64,000 nt of DNA from Torreya grandis. Lineage: Eukaryota > Streptophyta > Pinopsida > Cupressales > Taxaceae. Of the stretch, positions 33,661 through 49,097 are shown one piece after another. The stretch is taken from NCBI GenBank assembly GCA_037957365.1, contig JARHVA010001427.1:1388001-1452000 (forward strand). The letters run 5' to 3'. The position numbers and the translations under genes are program-made. Position 1 is the first letter of the stretch, and each line of letters begins with the position of its first letter. The notes below the pieces were generated by a model. The model worked only from the letters and a program-made list of their open reading frames with translations, searched no databases and was not told the origin of the DNA.

Positions 33661-35542
33661 TATGCCTATTATTTCACAAAACCCATATGCCACTACCCCT
33701 TAGAATTTCCACTATCTCAACTCCTAATAGGTTACCTATGCTTTCATATGTTTAGCCATCTATATTACTATTATATTCCTTTCACAAAAAATATACACCA
33801 ATACCCCACCATTTACCCAGTATACTCTTAACTCTGTTGCCTACTAAATAACCCATAAACAACACATTAATCTATATGCTAAAACATTTATGTCATTTAC
33901 TTACCTTCTTTCCCTTCCCCACCTAAACCCATCCCTTTATCAACCATCTATGGTTCCCTCGATCATCAATGGTCTCCTTGGAGGCTATTTTCCCCTTGAG
34001 ATTGATCATCATTAGTCAAGTTAACCACTGATAGTTACTATTAGTAAACATTAGTAGTGAATCTCAAACCCCTAACCTCTTAGACACCCCCCAAATCCCC
34101 TCTTCTCACCCTTTTTCCCCTTAATAAAATTCCAATTCCTACACTCCTCTCTCCCACTCCCCTATTAATCTCCCCAAAAATCCAAACCCTATACCCTCCA
34201 GACCAAAAACCTAGGGCAGTTTCTACCTAGATAATTTCCCATTCCCAATAACATCCACTAATTTTTAATCACTACAAATTACAAACATTCACCAATTTAA
34301 AGTAGAACCTACCTCATTTTGTGATCAATGGTGACATCTCAATTTGTGTCTTGCTACTTGACCATGTGCATCTCTAGCATCCATCTTAGTTCTACTTGAT
34401 CACTCTCTCACTCACAATGACCAATCTAGGCTTAACACCTCAATACCCTTCTAATTACTTGTAAGTACTCTTTTTACAACAATGCTCAGATAAGACAAAA
34501 CCATAAATTGCTAAATTTGAAAATGAGGATAAGTGTTTGACCATTTCCCTCTTTATCATAGTTTTAGGGTTTTTCACCCAACTGTCACTGGTTATCTAAA
34601 CTACTAATGGTTGAACCTAACCATTAATAATTACATAAACCTTGATAGTTAACCCTAACCATCAATGATTACCTAACCATTACTAGTTATCCCTAACCAT
34701 TGATGGTTAGGGTTCCCCTTCATTTACTCCACCTTTCTCATCCTTTCCTACCTAAACTAAACCTTATAGCACATCCAAATAGGACATCCCATTTCTTACC
34801 ACACATTGACCTATTCAAGAGTCACCTTCTCCCTCAAACACCAAGAACTACATTAGGCCTAAAGTCCATGTTAGATATACTCTTCATGGGACTATGTAGG
34901 TAGTGTCTTCTTTCTTAGTGCATCAAGAGTCAGGTTAGTATTGCCTTACCCAACCAACCACTCAACCCATTTATCCATGTCCACCTTGACATTGTCACCT
35001 TTTAAAACTAACCTATTTATATGCTTTTTAATGACCTTGCTTTGGTCATGGTGACTACCTTGACTAATTTTTCTATGTTGAACCTTTTTATTATACACTA
35101 CCTTGTTCATGACCCAACCATTTATGTTTTTATCGAGAGCACTTCCTACCTTAGATACATGAGAAAGAACCAACCTTTTCTAGGAGACTCGATATGTGTG
35201 ACCTGATCAGCTATGACCAATGTTGGGGATAGGTTACCTTATCCCTTCTCCTAGAACCTAAACTTATTCTTATCAACATTGGCAACTTTAGTCTTTGCAT
35301 AATTTTGACTCTCACATTTAGTCATATTTTGTTTGTATATTGGTGTTTCAAATGCCATCGCCTTTTTCATCACCCACCTCATGACTTCTATTTTACCTTT
35401 TATCAACCCATGACCTAATTTTAGTGTTACCTCATCAACTCTTAGTTGAGTGGAAATACCCTCCTCTTATACTCAGGGCAACCAAACCTTGGCTAGTCAG
35501 CACTTCATTTTTATTCTATGGCTTAATTGACCTAAAGCCACA
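33661..35542. other. Non-coding pyrimidine-rich region with palindromic motifs
   Basis: No gene recognised. The region is CT-rich. Between about 34020 and 34715 imperfect copies of ACCATCAATGGTTA and its relatives recur (ACCACTGATAGTTAC, ACCATTAATAATTAC, ACCATCAATGATTAC, ACCATTACTAGTTAT, ACCATTGATGGTTAG). Each is close to its own inverted repeat. It lies between the PMD-like frame and the PPT at 35543. Confidence 0.5.
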
Positions 35543-35560
35543 CAAAAATAAGGTGGAAAA
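35543..35560 (+). promoter_or_regulatory. Polypurine tract before an LTR start
   Basis: CAAAAATAAGGTGGAAAA, purine-rich and directly before TGTAGACACT, a Tat-type LTR start. This marks the plus-strand primer of an element in the same orientation as the Tat pol at 24-30 kb. Confidence 0.6.
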
Positions 35561-35764
35561 TGTAGACACTCAAAAATATCCCCTTGACCAGTTTTTGATG
35601 GCAAGCTACTTTGGACCTATCCTCGACCCTTAAATAACTATTCACTTAGTTAGGTTACCCTTAAAAACACCTTTATTTACTCTAGCATTTGTTAACAAAC
35701 CTAAGTAATTTTGATAAAACATTTTAAATCATCAACTTACGACCCCTTTTAGACCTTTTTATAT

Positions 35765-35850
35765 TTAGGGGCATATCATCAATGGTCAACCTAACCATCA
35801 ATGGTTAACCTAACCATCAATGGTTAACCTAACCATCAACGGTCAAGTCT
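35765..35850. repeat. Tandem near-palindromes AACCATCAATGGTT
   Basis: Four consecutive copies of a roughly 18-19 base unit (CATCAATGGTYAACCTAAC) in about 75 bases. Each unit contains AACCAT-CA-ATGGTT, an inverted repeat with 6-base arms. Further diverged copies lie at about 36345-36430 and 34020-34715. Confidence 0.85.
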
Positions 35851-36011
35851 CTGACCTTGCCACCAAAAATTCTAGTTATGAATATGGCATGTATGAGAAA
35901 AAATGTGGAAACTTTCCCATACATACCTTATAGCTTTCCTTCATTTCAAATTAACATGTATATCCTGGACTAACGTAGCAACTTCCTTCCTCCCCACTTA
36001 GTAAGTTTGAG

Positions 36012-36021
36012 CTATAAATAG
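36012..36021 (+). promoter_or_regulatory. TATA box of the candidate LTR
   Basis: CTATAAATAG followed by AGGG, a near-consensus plant TATA box, 451 bases after the LTR start. Expected to initiate retroelement RNA about 30 bases downstream. Confidence 0.55.
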
Positions 36022-36954
36022 AGGGTTCTTAGAAGAGATGGGATCCCAAAAAAATTAAATCCATGCTATCTTGTTTTCTTTGTGTAGGCATCCAAGACCC
36101 TAAAACTCTATTTTCATCACTCTTAAAGGTTGGTGTACTGTTATGCTACCCATTTTTCTTCAACTTGTTACTAGTATACACCCCACTTTATATAAGTATT
36201 TTCAATGTATTTTCAAACCACCTGCACATTACCCCTCACCCCAAGAATCCACACTCTACCTTCTTCTCATTAACCACCTCCCACCAATCCCACTTCAAAT
36301 ACTCTACCATACTTCTACAAGTAACTGTTGTTGGTTACTATAATCATCGATGGTTATAACAACCCTCACCGATCACCTAACCATCTATAGTTAGGACAAC
36401 CATCACCGATTACCCTAACTACCAATGATCACTATTAGGAAAAATAATAGATTATTATTTCCTCCCCTTTCACACCCAATCATACCCTATTTCTATTTTT
36501 GGCCTATCTATAGACCCTGCTCAGATCCTTTGAACTTAACCTTGATCCACCCATGAATGGTATTGACCCACTATGATACCTTTTATTAAATAGGTACATT
36601 ATTTATTTTCTTCCATAAATATTCATGTTCTTATCAATTTTTTATCTTTCATTTCTATTATCAGAACATTGTTATCATTAGGGGAGTGGATTGACAACCA
36701 TCAAAGGGAGCTTTCACTTCTTAGATCTAGTGTTGCTAGGTAATCCACCCTTCATAATCATCTATTAAATAAGTTTTTTTAGTGAGGTCTTATTATAGGT
36801 AGTCCTTCCTCACCAAAAAGGATCTCTCACTACATTTGGTCATCAATGAGTGTAATTTTTACTAGGTGCACACCCCTCATCTTTTGTTTCTTTTCTCTTT
36901 CTTGAAAGTAAAAAAATAGAGTAAGAAATAGTAGGAAATAAAACCATAGTTAAA

Positions 36955-37345
36955 AAATTCTAAACACACCATGATACTTATTTTAAGTCTTCCAACATTA
37001 TAACAATACCTTCATATTACCAGAATACCAATATACCCTTCAAATAAGGTTAAACACTCAATGAACTTCATGACTTCTTGACTATGATATCTCTCATCCT
37101 AATATGTTATGATACCTATTATACCATCCTAAAGACTTCAAAATTATCATGACACCATGGATAAAATGTGTAAATATGACCATGATGACATTCTTAATAA
37201 GGATCCCAAGACTCTCATCAAGACAAATAAGACATGACCATGTTGAGTGTAACACCAGAAGCAAGCTAGAATAATGATCACCAAAAGTTTTGAATATAGG
37301 GGGTTGACATTTGGCCTGTGAGGCCAAAATGTCAAAATTTATAGT
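36955..37345. repeat. Dispersed repeat C, copy 1 (partner at 55165-55555)
   Basis: About 390 bp, aligned by eye with 55165-55555 at roughly 85%. Shared blocks include TATACCCTTCAAATAAGGTT, CTCAATGAACTTCATGAC, ATTATCATGACACCATGGAT and GTGAGGCCAAAATGTCAA. The right edges are sharp: similarity ends right after AATGTCAA in both. Class unknown. Confidence 0.8.
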
Positions 37346-37619
37346 GACTCTGATAGGTGAACAACCTACTATTCAATGGAACCCATAAATTGTCATGACA
37401 AAGTGACTCAACAAAAATGTATAGGTTATGACTACTAAGACTATCTAACTGAATTATACCTTGACACCTCAATAATTGCACCAGTAATAAGACACATGAA
37501 AAAAAACAAATAAAACAAACCTAATAATAAATAACACATCTAATAAATAATTACAAATAAGGTAAATAAATAAACAAAAAGACACCACTTACAACTTGTG
37601 CAAAGCTCTTATTTGATAA

Positions 37620-40030
37620 GATAACTAAGTATTAAAAAACTAGCCTAAATTTTGAATTCTTTCCCCTTGGATCAAATGGGAATATTATGTGAAAATTGTG
37701 GCACATAATATGGAGTTGTCATGTGATGACTTGGGTGAAATAAAAAATGTATTTATATGCAATAAACTCCATTTATATCTATCACTCTCCTTGTCACTTA
37801 GAAGAGTAACTGGGCCATCTGACTTCACTCCAAGGTACATGGGTTGAGTATGAGGGTTAAGAACCAATAACATTCTTCCCAAATATTTCTATGTTGCATC
37901 ATAAGCTTCATCTCCCATTCACTTAGGGGTTACAACTAATTTTTATCATTATACTCCAAGTGATCAACTTCCTAATCATCCTTGACAAGATCTTTCTCTT
38001 AAATCTTTTATAAAGGTGGGGTGTCTAACTTCAAACAAAATTCTTTTAAGTCCTCCAAAAAGGACATCTCCTCATGATCCATGGAAAAATAAAAGAGTTG
38101 AGTTTCATCTCTACCACTTACTTGATACCATGCTTCTCATTCACCTTCATTTTTTGGATAGGGTCCTTTCAAAGCTCTTAGTCTACTAAAGTTTACTCAT
38201 CTTCATCTCCAATGGAAGGTGATAATTCATCAACCCATTCAAGTAGAATCACATCTTGTATTGGGACTTTTAAAGTACATTGATTTCCTCATTTGAAAAA
38301 TTAGCTTTTTATTCAACTTCATCATTCAAGTCTATCTTTCTAATTTGATTAATCTCACTCAAGAATTTCAAGCGTAGTTACTTCCACTCATCATCTACTT
38401 TATGCTCACATTCCAAACTTGATTTTCTAGGATTCCCAATCTAAATCTCTTCTTCATAGACACTAAAGGTGTCCTCTCCAAGGTGTTCTTGATGTCTAGA
38501 TACAACCACCACATGGCTAATCTCTTAGATAACTTCTCCTTCATTGACCAACCTTGATAATTTGTCCACCACATTTTAAGGTTTATATTTTGATCTTAGT
38601 GTACTTGATTTACTTTCAATAGGGGAGAGGGTGGGTGGGAATTAGACATCATTAGGTTGTTTTATAATTGTAAGGGTATCTTTCTAACTAGGTATCTTGA
38701 ATTATTTCTTGGAAATCTCTTGGGATTAAGGAGGGATGTGAGGAGTGGTAGGAAACACTTGAGTAATAGTAGATGAAGGACTAATAGCTATGTTTGGAGA
38801 ACCTAAGAGACTCTTTGAAACAAATTTGATACATTTTCTTCCTTCCTTATCCTCATTTTCAAGGTTGTGTATGATGAATTTTGGGTCCTTGGCCCATAAA
38901 TGCTTCCAAGTTAAGGGCACTTCAAGATATTTAGCATACATAGGACCTTGGACATAAGTGGATTACTTTAGATAAGGATGGTGAAAGAAATATACCTTTG
39001 GAGTGGTTAGAGTGAGTAGCTAAATGTGGAATTTATAGAGTGACTCAAACTTAATTTTCACTTCCACATCATGCTCAAGCTTTTATACCATATGAGATAA
39101 GTCCTTAAACAATTAGCCCCCAACCTTAGTTATGAAATCACTAGCCACACACATAGCAAAGTGAGGTGACAAGTCTACTACAATAAGGTCTTGCTCAATT
39201 GAGAGCTTAGGGTAGTAATAGAGGTAAGTTGAAGGTTCTTAACAATTAAAAATGTTTTCATGGGGGATCCAAGCCACTATATCTCAAAATTATACATGGG
39301 TTCACACACCAAATTCAAATTATTTACTACCAACTTAGGGATAATTGAAAGCCTTGTCTTGTCATTAAATAAATAATTGTGGACTAATAAATCTCCTATG
39401 ATTAGATAGGAAAGAAAGGGAGATGAGGTGATCAAGTCAGATGATTTTTATTGGGTTACAAGGTTATTTTGATGAGGAATAATGGTTTTACATCCACATT
39501 CCTTTTTCTGACTAAGAAATTCATGCAAATTGACCATTTCTTCAATTTTTCAATTTCTAAGTACAAATGGTCATTGTTTGGTGTAAGTTAATTGCAAGGG
39601 GTAGAAGGTTGGTAATATGATTGATCATGAAAATGAGGAGGTTATCATGAAAGTGGAGGAGGCTCATAATATGGTAGATGGTCTTGGTAATATATAAGAT
39701 GTGGATTATATGCCTGGTAAAAATCAGTGTAATGGCCATATGGGTTATGATAGGGTGGATATGGGTATAAAGGGTATAAGCCTACCTCATAGGCTACCAT
39801 GGCTCCTTATGTAACATGTGTATCAGATCAAAACCATAACCAATAACCTTATTACCTATACAAACTTTTAAACCATGATACCTCTGAGCTTAAAATTGAT
39901 TATAAACATTCCTAAAGATGTTTGAATCTTTATCAAGGTGACTACATATGATGTTGTTGATGCCCTTAGCTTCTAAATGTCTTCCAATGTCTTTAGAGCA
40001 TGATTCAAGTCACTTGATATCTATCCCACT
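37620..40030 (-). pseudogene. Long decayed antisense frame, Tyr/Pro-rich middle, family unknown
   Basis: Minus-strand reading gives protein-like stretches in consistent order. N-terminal: CSKDIGRHLEAKGINNIICS, LDKDSNIFRNVYNQF. Then a Tyr/Pro/His-rich segment (YGHYTDFYQAYNPHLIYYQD, LPYYEPPPLS). Then ICMNFLVRKRNVDVKPLFL near 39500 and MYAKYLEVPLTWKHLWAKDP with IIHNLENEDKEGRKC (38726-38941, open 71 codons). Then acidic/Lys-rich parts, and finally YKWSLLHINTFFISPKSSHD and SHLIQGERIQN near 37640-37750. It is interrupted by many stops and some frame changes. I do not recognise it; a gag-like or accessory ORF of a retroelement is my best guess. It abuts repeat D2. Confidence 0.45.
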
Positions 40031-42254
40031 AGGTGTGATAGAACTATTAGAGACTCTAGGTTTCGCCCTTTTTGATCATAGGATTGTTCATGTCCTAATC
40101 CCTAAACTTAAGATAACATTGGAATGACCTTACGTTGTGGGTTACCTAATGTTGGGATAGACCTCTAGATTTTAAGTGGATAGCTACCCTAATTTTCTCT
40201 TTTTAGTGATATTTCCAAGACCTAAAAATTTGGTTTGAAAATAGTAAAGAAACTGCATAATTGCAACCTATCTAATATGTGGTGATGCACCATGAATTCA
40301 GTTATCTACTCATAAGCTCAAACTCTCACACACTAATAGACTAAACATAATTAAATAGTCATCTTCATGAGTCATATGCATAAGTGTTTCATATGTAGGT
40401 TGGATTATATGAATGAAATTCCAAGGTTATAACTAGTAGGTCTATTAGAAGACTCTCACTATCCATGTCACACTTCAAGACTCCTTTACTTACCCTTTTA
40501 TAGTCCACATGATTTGGATAAGCCACTTTCTTTATATATAGGGGAACTAGGACTTGTAAGGGAAATAAGACCATCATATTTATATGTCAAAATATTATGA
40601 ACACACTATGATGTCACCATGAAAGATTTGTAAAAGTATGTTATTTAATCCAAGTAGATGCACAAGTACAAATTTTGGTAGAGTACCCTCATACCAACCT
40701 GAGGGATACAAATCAAGGCTTGGAATCCTAAATCTATAGAATAATTTCATAAGAGATAATGGGATAATTTTGTAAAATATTGCATTTTAGGGTCATAAAT
40801 GACCAAGTCCACTAAAAAATATAGTTACATAACGTCTTTCAATCTTCTCATGTATCGAATCTCCTAAGTGGCTCCTTCCATGAGCTATTAACACTAGAAA
40901 ATAGGTAAGGGAGGTTGAATAAACTTTAATTACACTTTTTTAAAGTATTTACCATTCCTAAAATAGTCCATCATTCTCCCCTACACTCGTTACAATTATT
41001 AATTTGGCCACCATGATCATGTAACATCCCATATTCTTTTAGAGAAAATTAGCAAGGTCAAAGAAACTATCTTGTTCTCCCATTATATCTATGGAACATG
41101 AATTTAATACCCTCAAAGGATAAGTTACCAATGTAACATCCCTACATTTACTCATTTTATTGGCCTTTAAATTCTAAATTGGATCTCTTTGATGATAACA
41201 TAGGATAATTATGCCTATTATGCCTAATTACCTGAGTATTGATGTACTAGTCTCCATGAAACCTATAATAAATATTATAAACATATTTATGATTTATATC
41301 CATGTATTAAAAAACATCTACAACCCTATCATAGGCTTAGGAATGAACTAGATACTTAAAACTCCACTTTTTCAGTCTAACTAGTTCACTCCTTTTAAGC
41401 ATGGGAGACTAGTAGTTTTGTACAAGCTAGTAGGAGAACTTCCAAGTTAATTTACAAGAATAATATGATTTTATGAGGTTTAAAATATCTCAAACTCTCA
41501 TATCCAATTATTGGATTCGTACTTCACTATCAAACATTTTTCATTCTACTCAAAATCTTGTAAAATAGCTTATTTTTTAGGGTTTCATACAATGTCTATA
41601 TAGCCAAGTACCATTAGGATTATCCCTTATAAGTTTAATTCTTGTTTCAATAGTTATTTATACCATTATGGGATGTTATGGCATCAAAATATTAACTTTT
41701 CTAGGACTGGGTGTGATTAGGGTTTTAGGGAGGTTTAGGAGTGCTTATGAATCTTAAGGATGGTTTATATAGTATATACATACAAGTCTAGAAAAAATTC
41801 CATAAATATATATGTCATATACCTACCTAAATTACATGAATTTCTAGGACTCCCATCAAATTATGGGAAAAGATATTAACATCCAAAGCTGACCCTAAGG
41901 TAGATTACAGACCATTTTTTAGTACCTACATTCTTAACATTCATTCATATAGTTTGGCCTCCCAATACCAATAAATATATTATGGATTAAAATTAAACAA
42001 ATGTAAATAAATAATACTATTATATTTGGTTCTAAAATCTTATGTAATGGAATGGGTGAGCTCCTAAAGTTGGCACTTGAACTGCTTATGTGTAGGGTTG
42101 AGTACTTTAAGCAAAATTTTGAAGATACCGTAACTTTTTTTCACTCCTTTTCATCTAAAATATATTATATTATGTCTCTATCATCTTCATATCCTTTTAA
42201 TTTACCATAAAACTTGGTATAGGAGCTTGAAAAAATTTTAATTTGGTTTTAAGG

Positions 42255-42266
42255 TCTATAAATAGG
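42255..42266 (+). promoter_or_regulatory. TATA box in D2
   Basis: TCTATAAATAGG, a near-consensus TATA box at the same place as TCTGTAAATAGG in D1 (22401). It supports D being LTR-like, with a U3 of about 2.2 kb. Confidence 0.4.
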
Positions 42267-44111
42267 CCTAAAACTTGTTTATTTGACCTGTCCTCAATGA
42301 CATTTGATAGTAGTTGTGATTGTTAGATTCATTTTAAGGAATTTTTAGGATATATTCACCATGTTTCATTATTTTAACACCATATAAAGTTTATATTTTA
42401 CCTTTCATACCTCTCAACACTTGATTTTGCATGTTTAGCCTCCTTATTGTTTGCCTAGACATGTCCAAATTTGAGACAAAATAGTGGGTATACACACTAT
42501 TTTTCTAACCAAGACATGAATATAGGTACATTTAATTACTAATGATGACATCCTCCTTTAATTTTAGAGGCTTAAATTTTCCTCTAAGTTCCTCAAATGG
42601 TTATTTTGGTCCAAATTTTCTCTATACTACCTGCAACCATGACTGAGCATGGAAACTTAGGTGTTTAAGCTCACTAGAGGTGCTTTGATGGATAAACATC
42701 CTCATAATTATTTATTTTATCTAACCCCCATAATTATCTATAAATTCATGGTATGATTATCCTTTCTAAGTATATAACTTGTATATGCAGGGTTTGAAGG
42801 AGGGAAGCTTGGTCTGACCCTTAAAGGTTTGCATACATGTTTTCTTAAGTCCCTTGAATTTAAAACTCCTTGAATGATTTGGGGAGTCTTAATTAGACTC
42901 TCCTAGGACTTTCCACCTTAATTCATCTCTTATTTCAAATTCACTTGGCATCCCTTTATCATATGAGTTCCCTCTTAGGGCAACTTGACTGCATTCTACT
43001 AAAAACCCTGCATATATCCATCTTTGGTCTATGACTAGTTTAAGAGTGTGATCTTAGATTTGCAATCATTTCATTATTTTTGGATCAATAAATATATTTA
43101 CTCATGTATTGATACTATTCTATATTTTTGGCCTCTATGCCATTGATACAATAGTGATTTCCCTCCTCAAGCCTACCATGATGACTACATTGTATGTGTT
43201 TAATAACATTGTTGATTAAGTGGTGAGGTGGTCATTATTCTTTGATGTGATTGTTTTTTTTTTCATTTTTATCGACCTTGATTTGAATAGGTATTTATGG
43301 GTTTCACCTTCATTCTCATTATATTAATATTGATCTCCAACCTTTGCAATTTAGCTCCATTGCCTTTCATGAACTGATTATAGGTGTCTCACTAACATGT
43401 ATGCTTAAATGAGGATAAAGCTATGAAATCCCCTTTTCCCTTTAGTTTGATGATGAATTAGTTTCATAATTACATCCATATCCCTAGGTTTTATCAATTT
43501 TCATGCCATGTCCTTAGTCAACTTGAACTCTTCATATCATATGCATAGTCCCCCAAAGTTTATATAAAATCAAGGGTATGAAACCTTGAGGTCTAGATTT
43601 TAAAGCCTTTCTCTCATTTTTGAACTTGAACACACCCCTTACATTATTTATTAGGTTTCCCCAAGATAATTAAACCACAATTATCACATGTGGGTACATT
43701 ATTGACTAACATAAGCATGTTTGATCAAACTTGAGTGAAACTAAGCCCTCTTGCTCTCACAAACTAATTATAGGTGGATGATGAAGCTACTGTAGGTTGT
43801 CTAAGAGAGGGGTTTGGATGATAGAGTTATACCTTAGACTTTCTCACTTTATTGTAGTACCATGGGTGAATATATCTCATAGCTTCTCTCTATGTATCAT
43901 GTTACCCTACATCATCTGACTTATTTTCTTATGGCACAGTCCATGATAGAGGGATACATAGGTATAGATGTTCTTTAGACTAGGTTTTAGGCCTATGATA
44001 GGTTTAATTGATCTTTTCAAGATTGGTATATTTCCTATTTGATTCACTTATTCTTTCTTCTTGCTTGTGATGAATGTGATGCCTTCAAACTCTTCCCCTT
44101 CCAACCTTCAC

Positions 44112-44116
44112 TATTA
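44112..44116. repeat. Target-site duplication TATTA (left)
   Basis: TATTA abuts the left LTR start and is repeated at 52860-52864 after the right LTR end. Confidence 0.88.
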
Positions 44117-47477
<3,361 letters not shown>

Positions 47478-47492
47478 ATGTCCCCCTTTGTC
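47478..47492 (-). promoter_or_regulatory. Polypurine tract of the SIRE-like element
   Basis: Minus strand GACAAAGGGGGACAT, directly before TGTTGGAGAG. The AAAGGGGGA core is the usual SIRE/Maximus tract. Confidence 0.85.
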
Positions 47493-48751
47493 ATTGATGT
47501 CAACAACCATCATATAGTAGTAAACAACTCACCTTCCTTCTCTCTCTTCAAGTACTCCCACAATAACAACTTTATCCCCCTTTGACACAATGAAAAAGTG
47601 GGCACCAAATAATAATAAAGACATAAAATAATACCAATAGGAGAATAACATCTTATAAATATAGTACAAACTCCCCCTTACCTTGAGCCTACGTCTTTTT
47701 TCCTTGACAACATCCTCTTACTACATGCCAACACTCTTTAACCAAGCACTACAAACAATGAATAAATAACATAAAAAACAATGAAATATGATGGAACTAA
47801 CCAAGAAACATTTTATAGGGACTCCTCATAATATCTTTGAGCCATTACACATCTTGATCATCTTTAGATCTCCATACACCATGAAGAATCACCATACAAG
47901 CTTACTAGCCTCTTCTCTCAAGCCACCTCAGGGACCACCAATAGAACTTCATGAAACTCACAAAATAGGACAAATCCTCTCAAAAAACCTAAAAAATATC
48001 CTTGAAACACTAACACCTTTCTCTTTTGGATAAACTAGGCAAAAAATATCACATCTTCACATTAGGCATGTCTAGTCACCTTGTAGCCTTACCAGGAACA
48101 TGTAGATCCCACAACTTTCAGAAGATGCACCTTCAAGACTTGAAAGTTTATATATATATCACTATAATATGCTCCATAAATCACACCAATTTTAATTACC
48201 TATATAATTCTCTTCAACATACTTCCTTCAAAAACCTACTAGCCAATTAAGCCTCCATTTTGACAAAAACATGAATAACTTGAATACTACAAACCTTAAA
48301 ATCTCTCTGTGAATATTGATTTGACAACCCATTTTTAAATTTAGCCTATTAATAAGCCTCATACCTCAAATAATAATGTATACCACTTTTATATCAAATC
48401 TCAAAACCCTATAACCTCAAAACAATTAAGGTCAATAAACCTCCTTCTAGTCAACATCTACCTCTAAAACTTCTTGCACACCTGGAGACAACCATCACAC
48501 ACTTTTGTACCAATATTTGAGATACCATACCTTTGAAAACCTTTATTTCCTATACCATGTATTTTTACCTACAATAAGATAGATAAACCTAAGATCACAC
48601 AAAAACCTCCATACCTTATTTCTCAGATTCAACTACTTAGTCCTTTGATCCTAGGACCTGACCAACTACAAAGCTCCCCATAACTCCATGATTCACCTAG
48701 ATCCTTACATCTTCAATAAGTCTTCAAATACTATCTAATCATAGTTAATAC
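47493..48751. other. SIRE-like internal region without recognised coding
   Basis: Between the PPT and the microsatellite/palindrome I see no pol motif on either strand. On the minus strand this should hold the 3' part of pol, so most of pol is deleted or unrecognisable. Confidence 0.5.
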
Positions 48752-48790
48752 TTATATATATATATGTATGTATGTATGTATGTATATATA
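48752..48790. repeat. Microsatellite (TA)n(TGTA)n(TA)n
   Basis: TA units, then about five GTAT units, then TA units. It lies directly left of the large palindrome. Confidence 0.95.
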
Positions 48791-48797
48791 CCTCATC

Positions 48798-49097
48798 TCT
48801 ACATATCAATTTGTGATAGATACCAGGTGAGCTTCTAAGTTCAAGGTCTCTCTTCTAGGCTTATGCCCTAGATCTTGCTAAGCCTGTTAAAAGCTTGTTG
48901 AACAATTATGTATGCCATATAAGTTCACAATGTTATGAAGATGAGGTACCTCATCTTCATAACATTGTGAACTTATATGGCATACATAATTGTTCAACAA
49001 GCTTTTAACAGGCTTAGCAAGATCTAGGGCATAAGCCTAGAAGAGAGACCTTGAACTTAGAAGCTTACCTGCTATCTATCACAAATTGATATGTAGA
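48798..49097. repeat. 300-bp near-perfect inverted repeat (palindrome, no spacer)
   Basis: Bases 48798-48947 are the reverse complement of 48948-49097 with only two mismatches in 150 by my base-by-base check (ATACCAGGTGAG versus ATAGCAGGTAAG). The centre is ATGAGGTACCTCAT without spacer. DNA could extrude a cruciform; RNA would form a long hairpin that could be diced into small RNAs. The arms hold no gene. The host element's LTRs differ by about 15-20%, so these arms are much younger or kept alike by conversion. A sequencing or assembly chimera is possible, because zero-spacer palindromes are typical of it. Confidence 0.97.

Larger units (their letters stand above)
35561..36780 (+). mobile_element. 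Candidate 3' LTR of a Tat element
   Basis: Starts TGTAGACACTCAAAAATATC after the polypurine tract. It has a strong TATA box 450 bases in and palindromic repeats in the U3-like part. The right end is not defined; candidates lie between about 36680 and 36900. Orientation and distance suit the 3' LTR of the gag-pol at 24.2-30.3 kb, with the antisense PMD frame between pol and LTR. I could not find a matching 5' copy upstream: D1 does not align with it. Confidence 0.5.
40044..44116 (+). repeat. 4-kb repeat D2 (partner D1), interrupted by a SIRE-like insertion
   Basis: Homologous to 20229-24264. Its right end reads ATGCCTTCAAACTC...CTATTA, matching the gag start after D1. There the copia element at 44117 is inserted. 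After that element, 52860-52885 (TATTACCCTCGACATGAT..CTATA) resumes the similarity to D1 at 24260-24290 before diverging. So D2 reached at least that far before the insertion. No coding motif inside. Confidence 0.85.

Noticed and set aside
34946..35206. Overlapping 60-75 codon open frames on both strands
   Set aside because: No motifs; they are mutually antisense and lie in a pyrimidine-rich spacer, so chance is likelier.
35765..35850. CRISPR-like repeat array
   Set aside because: Units are contiguous tandem near-palindromes without unique spacers, in plant-type DNA.
36012..36021. Promoter of a host gene
   Set aside because: The TATA box lies 451 bases into an LTR-like sequence and no gene follows.
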